Origin: Litoribrevibacter sp041590855
Lineage (GTDB): Bacteria > Pseudomonadota > Gammaproteobacteria > Pseudomonadales > Litoribrevibacteraceae
Assembly (NCBI GenBank): GCA_041590855.1
Contig: JBFHTA010000220.1
Coordinates: forward strand, 1-6,849
Direction of reading: 5' to 3'
DNA: 6,849 nt
Under the pieces are notes generated by a model. It did not search any database. It was not told the origin of the DNA and saw nothing but the letters and a program-made list of their open reading frames with translations. The stretch's first letter is position 1; every line of letters starts with the position of its first letter. This document shows, piece after piece, positions 1 to 6,127 of this stretch. Position numbers and translations under genes: made by a program.

Positions 1-1603
1 CATATCTGGCTTCATAGGATTGGGTATCGTGCTTTCTGGCATAACCTTTCATACCCTGAAGGCGCTGAATGTTCTCTTTTACTCGTTCCAGTAATGCCTG
101 ATTGATCAGTTGCTCTTTTGTACCGACTGCAAAGATATCTTTATAGTCAGCGACATCATCTACCCGTTGGCGGTGTGCTTTAGCTTCTGCCTGGTAACTT
201 TTCAATCGAGCTTCTGCATCCATTCGTACCATCTTCCGGGTGGCTTTTTCAAAGCCAAGACGCCGGTTCTCCACCATGACGCCAAAAGTATCAACGTAAT
301 CGGTTTTGGATGTTAATAATTGGGCAATCTGAACCAAATCCCGATGATCCGACAAAGCCTGCTGGAAGTCATCGTTCTGCCAGACGTCCTCTGCCCATAA
401 AAACAGCGGTTCATCTGTGGTAATGGTTATTTGGGCCGGTGACCAAAAGCTGTCATTTGATGCTGCCACATGAGTAAACCAGGCTGCCTTTTGATTCTCA
501 GAGCGAAGTTTGGCAAGGGTTTCAACCTGATCGGCATAATAATCAATGCCTTTTTCAAACCACGCCAACGCTTTTTCTTTATCACCTAATTGTTCAGTGA
601 CACTGGCTGACATAGCGACAGCGTCCAAAGCCTGATAGGAAGGCGCACGTGTTAATGAACGCCACACCTTGCTGGCTGAAGTCAGTTGACCGTCTTTCAT
701 TAAGCTCCAGGCTAACCACCTTCTTGCTTCGACCGTCCTTATTGAGTTCGGAGGCACCTGTTTAAAGTAACCGACAGCCGTAGCCCAATGATTAGCTTTT
801 GCCGCATCCATCCCCTGCTGCAAGAATTTGTGCCCTTCAAGCTCTTTCAACAAAGGCTCAAGCTCATCAGGATCATTAGTAAACCAGGAGTCAGATTGCG
901 TAACGTGCTGAATCGACGAGAGATTGGCATTACCCTTCTGCTTCATACGCTGGGCATTATAAGCCAGTACCGGAAACCATTGTTCATCATCCAATGAGTC
1001 CAATAAAGCTTCGGCTTTGTTCTTTTGTCCTAGACGAATATAGGCGTCTAATTCGTAAAGATAACGGTAGCTTTTTTGCTCTTCCGATAATTGTTCCACA
1101 TCGACTTTCTGTACCCATTTCAACACATTTTTATAATCTTGCTGTTGATAGTAATACCGGGTTAGCAACAAAAATGCTGTCGGTAAATGAGTCGAAGGCT
1201 GATCGATGACCTGCTTGTAGCGTTTTTCAGCCTCTTTTTGCATTCCAAAGTAGTGATATAAGCTGGCTTCAATCAGTGTGAGATTTTGCCGAGGAGGTTG
1301 AGATAGGTCTTTAGAGGCACTGTCCGGATCGATAGCCTGAGCCGGTAAATGATTCCAAATTCCCTTGCTTTCAGCTACTAACACATCAGTAATTGCGTTT
1401 AAATAATCTTCTTGGTGCTGGGAATAAGAGACATGCTTTAAAGATAACCTGGCCAGAGCCTGTTCGGACGTTAGCGTCTGATCACCGGATTGATCTGCAA
1501 GAACAGGTAAAGAGGCAAATAGTGCCAACCCCGTTGCAAACGAGCAAAGCGTTCGGCGCAACGAAGGACGATGAGATAAACTGGAAAGATGAGTGGACAG
1601 CAC
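1..1603 (-). CDS. Secreted TPR-repeat protein, 3' end cut by window edge
   Basis: An uninterrupted reading frame of 534 codons runs from a GTG start to base 1 with no stop, so the C-terminus lies outside the window. The GTG is preceded by GAGG with an 8-base spacer and sits 14 bases after the stop of the upstream gene. Residues 1-36 form a Sec signal peptide (RRTLCSFATGLALFASLPVLA, cut before DQ). The mature part is helical with TPR-like helix pairs at about residues 110-135, 141-168, 179-204, 262-318 and 325-356 (for example GDKEKALAWFEKGIDYY), then a charged helical region at about 455-515 that may be coiled coil. TPR proteins act as protein-binding scaffolds; here it would be periplasmic. 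It is the last visible gene of the operon and follows the coiled-coil protein, so the two may be partners. TPR-type fold is well supported; the specific role is unknown. Confidence 0.82.
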   Translation of the reverse strand, partial: MLSTHLSSLSHRPSLRRTLCSFATGLALFASLPVLADQSGDQTLTSEQALARLSLKHVSYSQHQEDYLNAITDVLVAESKGIWNHLPAQAIDPDSASKDLSQPPRQNLTLIEASLYHYFGMQKEAEKRYKQVIDQPSTHLPTAFLLLTRYYYQQQDYKNVLKWVQKVDVEQLSEEQKSYRYLYELDAYIRLGQKNKAEALLDSLDDEQWFPVLAYNAQRMKQKGNANLSSIQHVTQSDSWFTNDPDELEPLLKELEGHKFLQQGMDAAKANHWATAVGYFKQVPPNSIRTVEARRWLAWSLMKDGQLTSASKVWRSLTRAPSYQALDAVAMSASVTEQLGDKEKALAWFEKGIDYYADQVETLAKLRSENQKAAWFTHVAASNDSFWSPAQITITTDEPLFLWAEDVWQNDDFQQALSDHRDLVQIAQLLTSKTDYVDTFGVMVENRRLGFEKATRKMVRMDAEARLKSYQAEAKAHRQRVDDVADYKDIFAVGTKEQLINQALLERVKENIQRLQGMKGYARKHDTQSYEARY

Positions 1604-1611
1604 GAAACAGA

Positions 1612-1615
1612 CCTC
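1612..1615 (-). promoter_or_regulatory. Ribosome binding site setting the GTG start of the TPR gene
   Basis: GAGG on the minus strand, 8 bases before the GTG at 1603, overlaps the region just after the TAG stop of the preceding gene. A second in-frame GTG at 1627 lies inside the preceding gene and would lengthen the N-terminus by eight residues ahead of an already complete signal peptide, so 1603 is preferred. Confidence 0.5.
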
Positions 1616-1617
1616 GA

Positions 1618-2175
1618 CTATTGCCACTCACGAACCTGAAATTCAGGCTGCAAGTCTTTAGACTGCCCGACAATACTGATTTCTAGGAACTTGGCTTCCG
1701 TATCCTTGGAAAAAGAATGTTCGGTTACACGTCGGTAATCTCGACCTTTCGGCCCCAAGCCTCGGAACGTAGCCACAAGCTGATGATCACCCGTTTTAAG
1801 GTGACCTACGTACAAACGATGCACCCCACCTTTTTTCAGGGATGTGGACTGCTTTTCGGTGTACAGATAGTTCGCCACCTCTTTCCCGTCTATTTCCAAT
1901 GAAACTGAATCCAGTTCAAAAAGGTTAGCAGTCTCAGTAGAAACGAAAACCGTTAGTTGTGTGCTCGACGGAAACAGCAATTCTTCTTCGAGAAGATACA
2001 AATCCCGATTCAGCTCTAATACCACTTTCTTAAGTGACTGAACTTGCTCATGCAGAGGCACAATGGTTTCATCATCAACCGACCCGGCACTGTGGGCAAA
2101 AGAAGCAAGCGCTAATTGTAAACAAGTAAATACAACGAAGACCAAGCGTTTAAAAGTTGGTGCTAAAGGAAACAT
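1618..2175 (-). CDS. Secreted coiled-coil and beta-domain protein, unknown function
   Basis: 185 residues. Residues 1 to about 30 form a signal peptide (KR followed by LVFVVFTCLQLALASFAHSA). Residues 41-66 show an unbroken heptad pattern with hydrophobic residues at 41, 45, 48, 52, 55, 59, 62 and 66 (L V L V L L L L), which predicts a parallel coiled coil and so an oligomer. From about residue 70 onward the sequence alternates in a beta-sandwich style, including a stretch like IDGKEVA and then HRLYVGHLKTGDHQLVATF, which recalls PEGA/Ig-like domains. The start ATG lies 26 bases inside the 3' end of the barrel gene in another frame, so translation is probably coupled. The TPR gene follows after 14 bases. 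I do not recognise a named function; relatives of this type are sometimes mislabelled as AraC regulators, but there is no helix-turn-helix here and the protein is exported. Confidence 0.72.
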   Translation of the reverse strand: MFPLAPTFKRLVFVVFTCLQLALASFAHSAGSVDDETIVPLHEQVQSLKKVVLELNRDLYLLEEELLFPSSTQLTVFVSTETANLFELDSVSLEIDGKEVANYLYTEKQSTSLKKGGVHRLYVGHLKTGDHQLVATFRGLGPKGRDYRRVTEHSFSKDTEAKFLEISIVGQSKDLQPEFQVREWQ

Positions 2176-3268
2176 AGGCTACTGTCGCGTCAAATTCGTA
2201 AAGCTGTTTATTATTGTTCTGATTAAAATCACCATTCAGATACTCATAGAAATCGTTGTACTGATAACGTATCCACTCTGCTCCGAAGGCAAGAGACGGT
2301 GTTTTTAACCAACTTATATCCTCAAACAGGTATTCTACCCCGAAGCCTAAACTATAAGAATCAAAATCACTGAGCTCTTTGTCCCGGCTGCGATAAGTGA
2401 AAACAGACGAGAACTGATCCTGATAGAAGCTTGCTGAGGATTGGCCATAATAACGAACCCATCCCTCTATGATCCAGTGGGTTTGTAAAGATTTCGTTGC
2501 AGATAACCTAAAATCGTCCGCTTTTATATCCCACGAATCAGAAAAATACCTGTATTGAGCTTTAATAGCCGTCGACCATGTCTCAATAAAGTAATCCGCT
2601 CCCAAAGAAAACGCGTTACTCCGACGAGTGCGAGGTAAGTTCTCATCGAATAACACACCGTTAACTAACGCTTTACGATAAGGGCTTCCCAGAAAGCCTC
2701 GATCTGAGATATGTTCGAAATTGGCTCGAATAATCATTTCAGGTAAAACCACCTGAGACAAGCCTAAACGATAGAAATCATGATCCGCAGTGTCTTTAAA
2801 GTCTGAAATGTTACTCATCACATCATCCGTTCCGGAAGAGTAACCTAAGGACGCAGTAGTCAGACCACCAAAGAATTCTTCTGCATAATCAAAATGGAAG
2901 GTGTTGGATTGGTAGTCGCTCTCGTCACTATTAACATACGCAATGGAAATTTTGGCATCGTTCTCTACATAATCCGCAGACACAGAATATTCCGTACGCT
3001 CTTCGGTATAAGGGCTTGCATAGGATTCCACATCTATAGAAGCAGAAGTAATTTCATCCACGTAATAGCTGCCTGTCACAGACACTGAATCACCTACCGA
3101 CTTTCGGATAAACAATGCAGGCCCGGTGACTTCAACGCCACCACCATCGTAATAATGATAAGTTGCTTCGGCCTTATCTTTCGGCAGAGGCACCGCCCAA
3201 GCCGTTGAAACCATAACTACAGGAATCAGAAATAATCGAAGAAAGAACCTTAAGCGAGGAGTCTCCAT
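2150..3268 (-). CDS. DUF3570-type outer-membrane beta-barrel protein
   Basis: 372 residues from the ATG. Residues 1-25 are a signal peptide (RLFLIPVVMVSTAWA, cut before VPLP). The N-terminal mature region holds the hallmarks I associate with DUF3570: YHYYDGGGVEVTGP, then DEITSASIDVESYASPYTEE. The rest is a series of amphipathic strands rich in tyrosine and phenylalanine, and the protein ends in VSFSTNF, a C-terminal phenylalanine typical of Bam substrates. It follows the DUF4266 lipoprotein by 13 bases; these two families commonly sit side by side, often with a TlpA-like thioredoxin, as here. Start choice is not certain: the ATG at 3268 has no Shine-Dalgarno and is preceded by a T-rich stretch, while a perfect AAGGAGG at 3301-3307 lies 5 bases before an in-frame GTG at 3295. 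The ATG gives the cleaner signal peptide. The function of the family is not known to me. Confidence 0.85.
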   Translation of the reverse strand: METPRLRFFLRLFLIPVVMVSTAWAVPLPKDKAEATYHYYDGGGVEVTGPALFIRKSVGDSVSVTGSYYVDEITSASIDVESYASPYTEERTEYSVSADYVENDAKISIAYVNSDESDYQSNTFHFDYAEEFFGGLTTASLGYSSGTDDVMSNISDFKDTADHDFYRLGLSQVVLPEMIIRANFEHISDRGFLGSPYRKALVNGVLFDENLPRTRRSNAFSLGADYFIETWSTAIKAQYRYFSDSWDIKADDFRLSATKSLQTHWIIEGWVRYYGQSSASFYQDQFSSVFTYRSRDKELSDFDSYSLGFGVEYLFEDISWLKTPSLAFGAEWIRYQYNDFYEYLNGDFNQNNNKQLYEFDATVAYVSFSTNF

Positions 3269-3281
3269 ACAGAAAAAAAGA

Positions 3282-3560
3282 TCAATTACAGCCACAGCCA
3301 CCTCCTTGACTGCCTGTGGCGCCTTGCGATGCACCACGCACCGAATACACGTGTTCCCTAAACTGGGAAGGATAGGTATGCCGCTCTCTCACCATTTCTT
3401 CGCGGCTTAGCAGGCCTCGTTCATAAGGCGCAACCCATGGCTGAAATTCCGGAAGCTTGGTCATTTCCTGCAATTGGGAACAACCGGCACTCACAATAAC
3501 CAGCACAGCTAATACACATGATTTCAGAAATACCCCAAAACCCTTCGATGGTGATGTCAT
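3282..3560 (-). CDS. DUF4266-type small lipoprotein with GGGCGCN tail
   Basis: 92 residues. Residues 8-26 are hydrophobic and end in VSAGC, a lipobox with the lipidated cysteine at 27; serine at +2 argues for sorting to the outer membrane. The short mature part contains PWVAPYERGLLSREEM, the ERG-L block typical of DUF4266, and ends in a glycine-rich tail GSQGGGCGCN with cysteines at 89 and 91. The two-cysteine tail suggests metal or cofactor binding, or a modified or cross-linked terminus; this is inference. AAGGA at 3571-3575, inside the last codons of the thioredoxin gene, lies 10 bases before the ATG, so the two are coupled. The DUF3570 barrel gene follows by 13 bases, and these families are usually neighbours, which suggests a lipoprotein and barrel pair at the outer membrane serviced by the thioredoxin encoded just upstream. 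Confidence 0.83.
   Translation of the reverse strand: MTSPSKGFGVFLKSCVLAVLVIVSAGCSQLQEMTKLPEFQPWVAPYERGLLSREEMVRERHTYPSQFREHVYSVRGASQGATGSQGGGCGCN
3301..3307 (-). promoter_or_regulatory. Consensus Shine-Dalgarno inside the DUF4266 gene, start-deciding for DUF3570
   Basis: AAGGAGG on the minus strand falls within the codons for the glycine tail of the DUF4266 protein. It is 5 bases before an in-frame GTG at 3295 and 32 bases before the ATG at 3268. If used, the DUF3570 protein would gain nine residues (VAVIDLFFC) before its signal peptide and overlap the DUF4266 gene. It may instead serve to load ribosomes that then reach the ATG by coupling. Confidence 0.4.
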
Positions 3561-3566
3561 TCCCTA

Positions 3567-4049
3567 TTATTCCTTAAGCAAGGCTTCGATAATTTGCTCG
3601 TATTTACGTTGATCGCCGTCTTTGTAGCCCAGATGTACGTGCCTGATTTCTCCATCACGACTCAAGAACACACTGCCTGGCATAGCCCGAATATTGTATT
3701 TCTTAACAACCTCATGAGACTGATCCAACAGTACGGGAAAGGATAATTGAAATTCACTTAAATAATCAGCCACATCCACATCCGGCGTATCCACATTAAC
3801 CGCCAACACTGTAAAACCTGCTCGTTTGAATTTCTTTTGAAGCTCCTCCAGTACAGGTAGCTCCTGCCTACACGGGCCACACCAGGTTGCCCAGAAATTC
3901 AGCATCACCACATCGCCGTAATACTCACTCAGTCGAATATTTCCGTCAGACACTGATCTCAACGCAAAATCCGATGCTTTCTGCCCTGCAGAGGAGACTC
4001 CGACTCCGATCAACAGACATACAGTTAATAGTATTCTTGCCAATTTCAT
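3567..4049 (-). CDS. TlpA/ResA-like periplasmic thiol-disulfide oxidoreductase
   Basis: 160 residues. Residues 1-21 are a signal peptide (LARILLTVCLLIGVGVSSAG). The mature protein is a complete thioredoxin-like fold of TlpA/ResA/CcmG type: FALRSVSDGNIRLSEYYG leads into LNFWATWCGPCRQELP with the redox-active cysteines at 57 and 60, then VLAVNVDTPDVDV and the cis-proline at 124 in RAMPGSVFLSRDG. TlpA-family proteins usually reduce disulfides in the periplasm, for instance to prepare cysteines for haem attachment or copper-centre assembly. Candidate clients in the same operon are the haem-site cysteines of the two upstream cytochrome-like proteins and the CGC tail of the DUF4266 lipoprotein encoded just downstream; which one it serves is inference. 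GGGG lies six bases before the ATG. The next gene starts 6 bases after its stop. Confidence 0.94.
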   Translation of the reverse strand: MKLARILLTVCLLIGVGVSSAGQKASDFALRSVSDGNIRLSEYYGDVVMLNFWATWCGPCRQELPVLEELQKKFKRAGFTVLAVNVDTPDVDVADYLSEFQLSFPVLLDQSHEVVKKYNIRAMPGSVFLSRDGEIRHVHLGYKDGDQRKYEQIIEALLKE

Positions 4050-4076
4050 AGTCTACCCCGTTCGCTTGCTTCGACC

Positions 4077-4793
4077 TTAGAAGAAAATGCCTGTGCCAAT
4101 CGACACAGACAAGTTATGTTTCTCTTCTGCTTCGCCTAATAAATCTGACTCAAAGAAATAATCCCTGGCTTCCACACGAAACGCCCACCAATCAGTCGCC
4201 AGCACACGTACACCAACCCCCAGATTATAGGTTTCCAGATCTTCATCCAAAATCGAGGTACTGCCAATGCCTCCAATCAAATACAAGGACGAAGGAAAGG
4301 CCCACTTACCAATAAAGACTTCACCCGGCATTAATTGAAGCCCTACCGAGAAATCATAAAACTCCACTTCTTCAGTTTCGTTTTGAAACAAAGGCACGCC
4401 AAAACGACGGTAGTTATCATCGTTAATTTCTGATTCTGCCCAACTGGCTTCAACAAAAAGAAAATCCAGAGGATGAAAAGCAAGCCTTGCACCCTGGAAG
4501 GTTTCAGAGCCAAAGTCTTCAAACGAAATCAAGCCAGCCATAACACCAATTTCAAAGTTCTCAGTATCAATGGCCGGAACATCCACATCTTCAGCACTTA
4601 AATCCGGCTTATAGATCCATTCACTGTTTTCTTCATTGCCTGAAACTTCGTTACTCTCTGCAGCTTCGCCTGCCTCCTCTCCCGACTCTGCAGCAACAGA
4701 CAAAGGCACGACCAGCCAAAGCCCGCTGACGAATACTGTATATCGTATTACCAAAGTCATTGTTCGCATCATTGCATCTAAAAGCTTAATCAA
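4077..4793 (-). CDS. Outer-membrane beta-barrel protein, OMP_myx-type family
   Basis: 238 residues from a TTG start that overlaps the stop of the previous gene as TTGA; AGGAG lies 7 bases upstream. ATG alternatives at 4772 and 4769 lack a good ribosome site. Residues 1-35 are a signal peptide ending PLSVAA. Residues 36-80 are a strongly acidic, flexible linker. The block YKPDLSAEDVDVPAID followed by ENFEIGVMAGLISFEDFGS is the pattern I associate with the outer membrane beta-barrel domain found in myxobacterial Glt/Nfs components and relatives in gammaproteobacteria. Amphipathic strands follow (RLAFHPLDFLFVEASWAES, FSVGLQLMPGEVFIGKW, LGVGVRVLATDWWAFRVEAR) and the protein ends in IGTGIFF, the aromatic barrel terminus. 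It pairs with the SH3-barrel protein encoded immediately upstream; the two may form adjacent or joint barrels. Exact role unknown. Confidence 0.8.
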   Translation of the reverse strand: MIKLLDAMMRTMTLVIRYTVFVSGLWLVVPLSVAAESGEEAGEAAESNEVSGNEENSEWIYKPDLSAEDVDVPAIDTENFEIGVMAGLISFEDFGSETFQGARLAFHPLDFLFVEASWAESEINDDNYRRFGVPLFQNETEEVEFYDFSVGLQLMPGEVFIGKWAFPSSLYLIGGIGSTSILDEDLETYNLGVGVRVLATDWWAFRVEARDYFFESDLLGEAEEKHNLSVSIGTGIFF

Positions 4794-5545
4794 AAGAAGG
4801 CTCCTATTCCCACACTTACCATATCAAAATCATCGCGACGATCTTCATCAACATGCAGCAGCATACGACCATATTCCGCACGCAGTACAAAGTTACGCGT
4901 AAAGTAAAAACGCAATCCGGCTTGCACCATAGTAATGTCGTCTTTTGTTGTTTGACCACCAATGACAGTGCTGTTCGGGTCATTCTGCAACTCCCCCATA
5001 GCCAAGCCAATATAAGGTTCCCAGCGACGACCGCGCAAAGGCTTTCCTTGAATTCCCACCCCGTAAAAGCGCGTATCGGCAAAGTCGTTAAATGCCTGAC
5101 CATAAAACGCCTCGGCTTCTAAGAACTCAGAGATCTTATAGCCAAGCCGGGCATTAAACTGGGTGTCTTCCGCCAAGGTACCCATGGAAACGGACAATTC
5201 GAACCGAGCATCGTGAAAGTCCTCCAGCACGGCTTGTTTAAAATCTTGTCCATCACCGTGCAGTAGCTTCAATGATGATAACTGCTCTTCTTCTACCCAG
5301 CCTTCTTCACCGGTATCCGTTACCACCCGATACCACGTGGTGCGACGTCGAATCACTTCAAGCGTTTCGCCTTTCTTAGCACTGTAGTGATTGGGAAAAC
5401 CATAACCGGGGCCGGTATATAAATCGACGTAAGTGTCTTCAACCTTTAGAACAACGTATTCAGAAGCAGTTTGATCGGATTCTGCAACCGCAGTGAAAGG
5501 CACAATCAGTAAAAAGAGAGACCATAAAAAGAGAGGCTTGAGCAT
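4790..5545 (-). CDS. SH3 domain fused to outer-membrane beta-barrel
   Basis: 251 residues. Residues 1-21 are a signal peptide (LFLWSLFLLIVPFTAVA). Residues 29-92 are a bacterial SH3 domain: VDLYTGPGYGFPNHYSAKKG, then RRRTTWYRVVTDTGEEGWV, the W-Y-V and GWV signatures of SH3_3-like domains. These often bind peptidoglycan or envelope peptides. Residues from about 110 to 251 form an eight-strand-type barrel (ARFELSVSMG, EAEAFYGQAFND, YGVGIQGKPLRG, PYIGLAMGELQ, MVQAGLRFYFTRNFVLRAEYG) ending in VSVGIGAFF. The design suggests a barrel with a periplasmic SH3 domain that could hold the peptidoglycan or a partner. Its ATG shares a base with the stop of the haem-site lipoprotein (TAATG), and its own stop overlaps the TTG start of the next barrel. 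GGAG lies 10 bases before the ATG. The architecture is clear; the binding partner is not known. Confidence 0.85.
   Translation of the reverse strand: MLKPLFLWSLFLLIVPFTAVAESDQTASEYVVLKVEDTYVDLYTGPGYGFPNHYSAKKGETLEVIRRRTTWYRVVTDTGEEGWVEEEQLSSLKLLHGDGQDFKQAVLEDFHDARFELSVSMGTLAEDTQFNARLGYKISEFLEAEAFYGQAFNDFADTRFYGVGIQGKPLRGRRWEPYIGLAMGELQNDPNSTVIGGQTTKDDITMVQAGLRFYFTRNFVLRAEYGRMLLHVDEDRRDDFDMVSVGIGAFF
4801..4805 (-). promoter_or_regulatory. Shine-Dalgarno deciding a TTG start
   Basis: AGGAG on the minus strand, within the last codons of the SH3-barrel gene, stands 7 bases before the TTG at 4793. This spacing and the TTGA stop-start overlap are the grounds for choosing the TTG over the downstream ATGs. 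Confidence 0.6.
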
Positions 5546-6012
5546 TAAGGCGCGTCTCCGCTGGTCACTTCTTCAGGGTTGGAAATCCACGCAAGAATGG
5601 TTAGATAATTCGGATCATTGGTATTGGGAAAAATGTCACCGCCCGCATGGCTTCCGGTGATAGAAAATGTCCCGGCAAGGGGTTCTAACAATAATTTACT
5701 CTGACTAGGCGTTGTCAGGTTAGACAAAGATTGGGCAACTCGGTAATTAAAATCCATTTCAAACGAATCCGGTGCAGCATTTCGATACAGTTTCAAACCA
5801 CCGCCCGAACCATTACCAATGTCATGACACCCGGACGAGGAGCAGACTTTACCATCAATATCCATATCAAAAATAGCATTAACGCTGGTTTGGTAGTCTT
5901 CGAAAATCAATTGTTGATTAATCGCTACCTCTTCATTTTTTACTGAATCGCCGCAACCTGTAAGCAAAGTAATACTCAGTAATGCGAAAAAAGATTGCCA
6001 AATTCGAGTCAA
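5545..6012 (-). CDS. Small lipoprotein with CX4CH haem-type motif
   Basis: 155 residues from the chosen TTG start. This start has AGAGGAGC at 6020-6027 with a 7-base spacer and gives a compact lipoprotein signal MTRIWQSFFALLSITLLTGC with the lipid cysteine at 20. In-frame ATGs at 6051 and 6066 would add 13 or 18 residues with no benefit to the signal, though the 6051 ATG does have GGAG three bases before it. The domain holds KVCSSSGCHDIG: cysteines 57 and 62 and histidine 63, a CX4CH site rather than the usual CXXCH. It then has SKLLLEPLAG, SHAGGDIFPN with a possible distal ligand His122, and YLTILAWI, the order seen in small cytochrome-like domains of the planctomycete or HzsA-related kind. 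Haem binding is inferred. Its stop joins the SH3-barrel gene as TAATG, so it is likely an electron-carrying or redox-sensing lipoprotein of the same envelope complex. Confidence 0.78.
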   Translation of the reverse strand: MTRIWQSFFALLSITLLTGCGDSVKNEEVAINQQLIFEDYQTSVNAIFDMDIDGKVCSSSGCHDIGNGSGGGLKLYRNAAPDSFEMDFNYRVAQSLSNLTTPSQSKLLLEPLAGTFSITGSHAGGDIFPNTNDPNYLTILAWISNPEEVTSGDAP

Positions 6013-6019
6013 AGTCTCA

Positions 6020-6027
6020 GCTCCTCT
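6020..6027 (-). promoter_or_regulatory. Strong Shine-Dalgarno before TTG start of CX4CH lipoprotein
   Basis: AGAGGAGC on the minus strand, 7 bases before the TTG at 6012. It is the best-placed ribosome site in this leader and the resulting N-terminus is a textbook lipoprotein signal. A second AGAGGAG lies just before the ATG at 6051 but only three bases away. Confidence 0.55.
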
Positions 6028-6067
6028 GTGTGTATTGACCAAAACGTCCATAGTCTCCTCTAACATC

Positions 6068-6094
6068 AGGGCTGTGCACCTAAGTGACAGCCCT
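6068..6094. promoter_or_regulatory. Leader hairpin with perfect 8-base arms
   Basis: AGGGCTGT at 6068-6075 pairs exactly with ACAGCCCT at 6087-6094; CAC at 6077-6079 pairs with GTG at 6084-6086, leaving one bulged base and a four-base loop. In minus-strand transcripts it lies between the cytochrome gene and the CX4CH lipoprotein gene, ending one base before the minus-strand CTGATG at 6066, and it would bury the only ribosome site (AGGTG) for that ATG. It may be a processing or stabilising element, or an attenuator. Read on the plus strand it is followed by TTTTATA and looks like a weak terminator, but there is no plus-strand gene to end. Confidence 0.6.
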
Positions 6095-6127
6095 TTTATA
6101 CCTTAGTCTGTTAACCCGTTTGGGCAA
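6095..6127 (-). promoter_or_regulatory. Weak candidate promoter upstream of the CX4CH lipoprotein
   Basis: On the minus strand TATAAA at 6100-6095 resembles a -10 box, and TTGCCC at 6127-6122 resembles a -35 box, but the spacing is 21 bases, too long for a standard sigma-70 promoter, and no better pairing was found. It is listed because it is the only non-coding gap in the window and would allow the downstream operon to be expressed apart from the cytochrome gene. Confidence 0.2.

Noticed and set aside
788..1209. Plus-strand open frames of about 70 codons
   Set aside because: They lie antisense to the continuous 534-codon TPR frame, have no recognisable domains and no ribosome sites.
1393..1686. 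Plus-strand 97-codon frame
   Set aside because: It spans the junction of two well-supported minus-strand genes, and its peptide shows no signal or domain; it is a shadow of their codons.
3269..3337. GTG extension of the DUF3570 gene back to 3337
   Set aside because: It would add 23 residues ahead of a complete signal peptide, and the extension is just the DUF4266 gene read in another frame; only the GTG at 3295 has a plausible ribosome site.
4816..5103. Minus-strand 95-codon frame inside the SH3-barrel gene
   Set aside because: It is out of frame with the SH3-barrel gene, whose translation shows clear amphipathic strands; the alternative peptide is cysteine-rich and without a pattern.
6068..6097. 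Rho-independent terminator on the plus strand
   Set aside because: The T-run is short and there is no plus-strand gene upstream that needs ending; on the minus strand there is no T-run after the stem.
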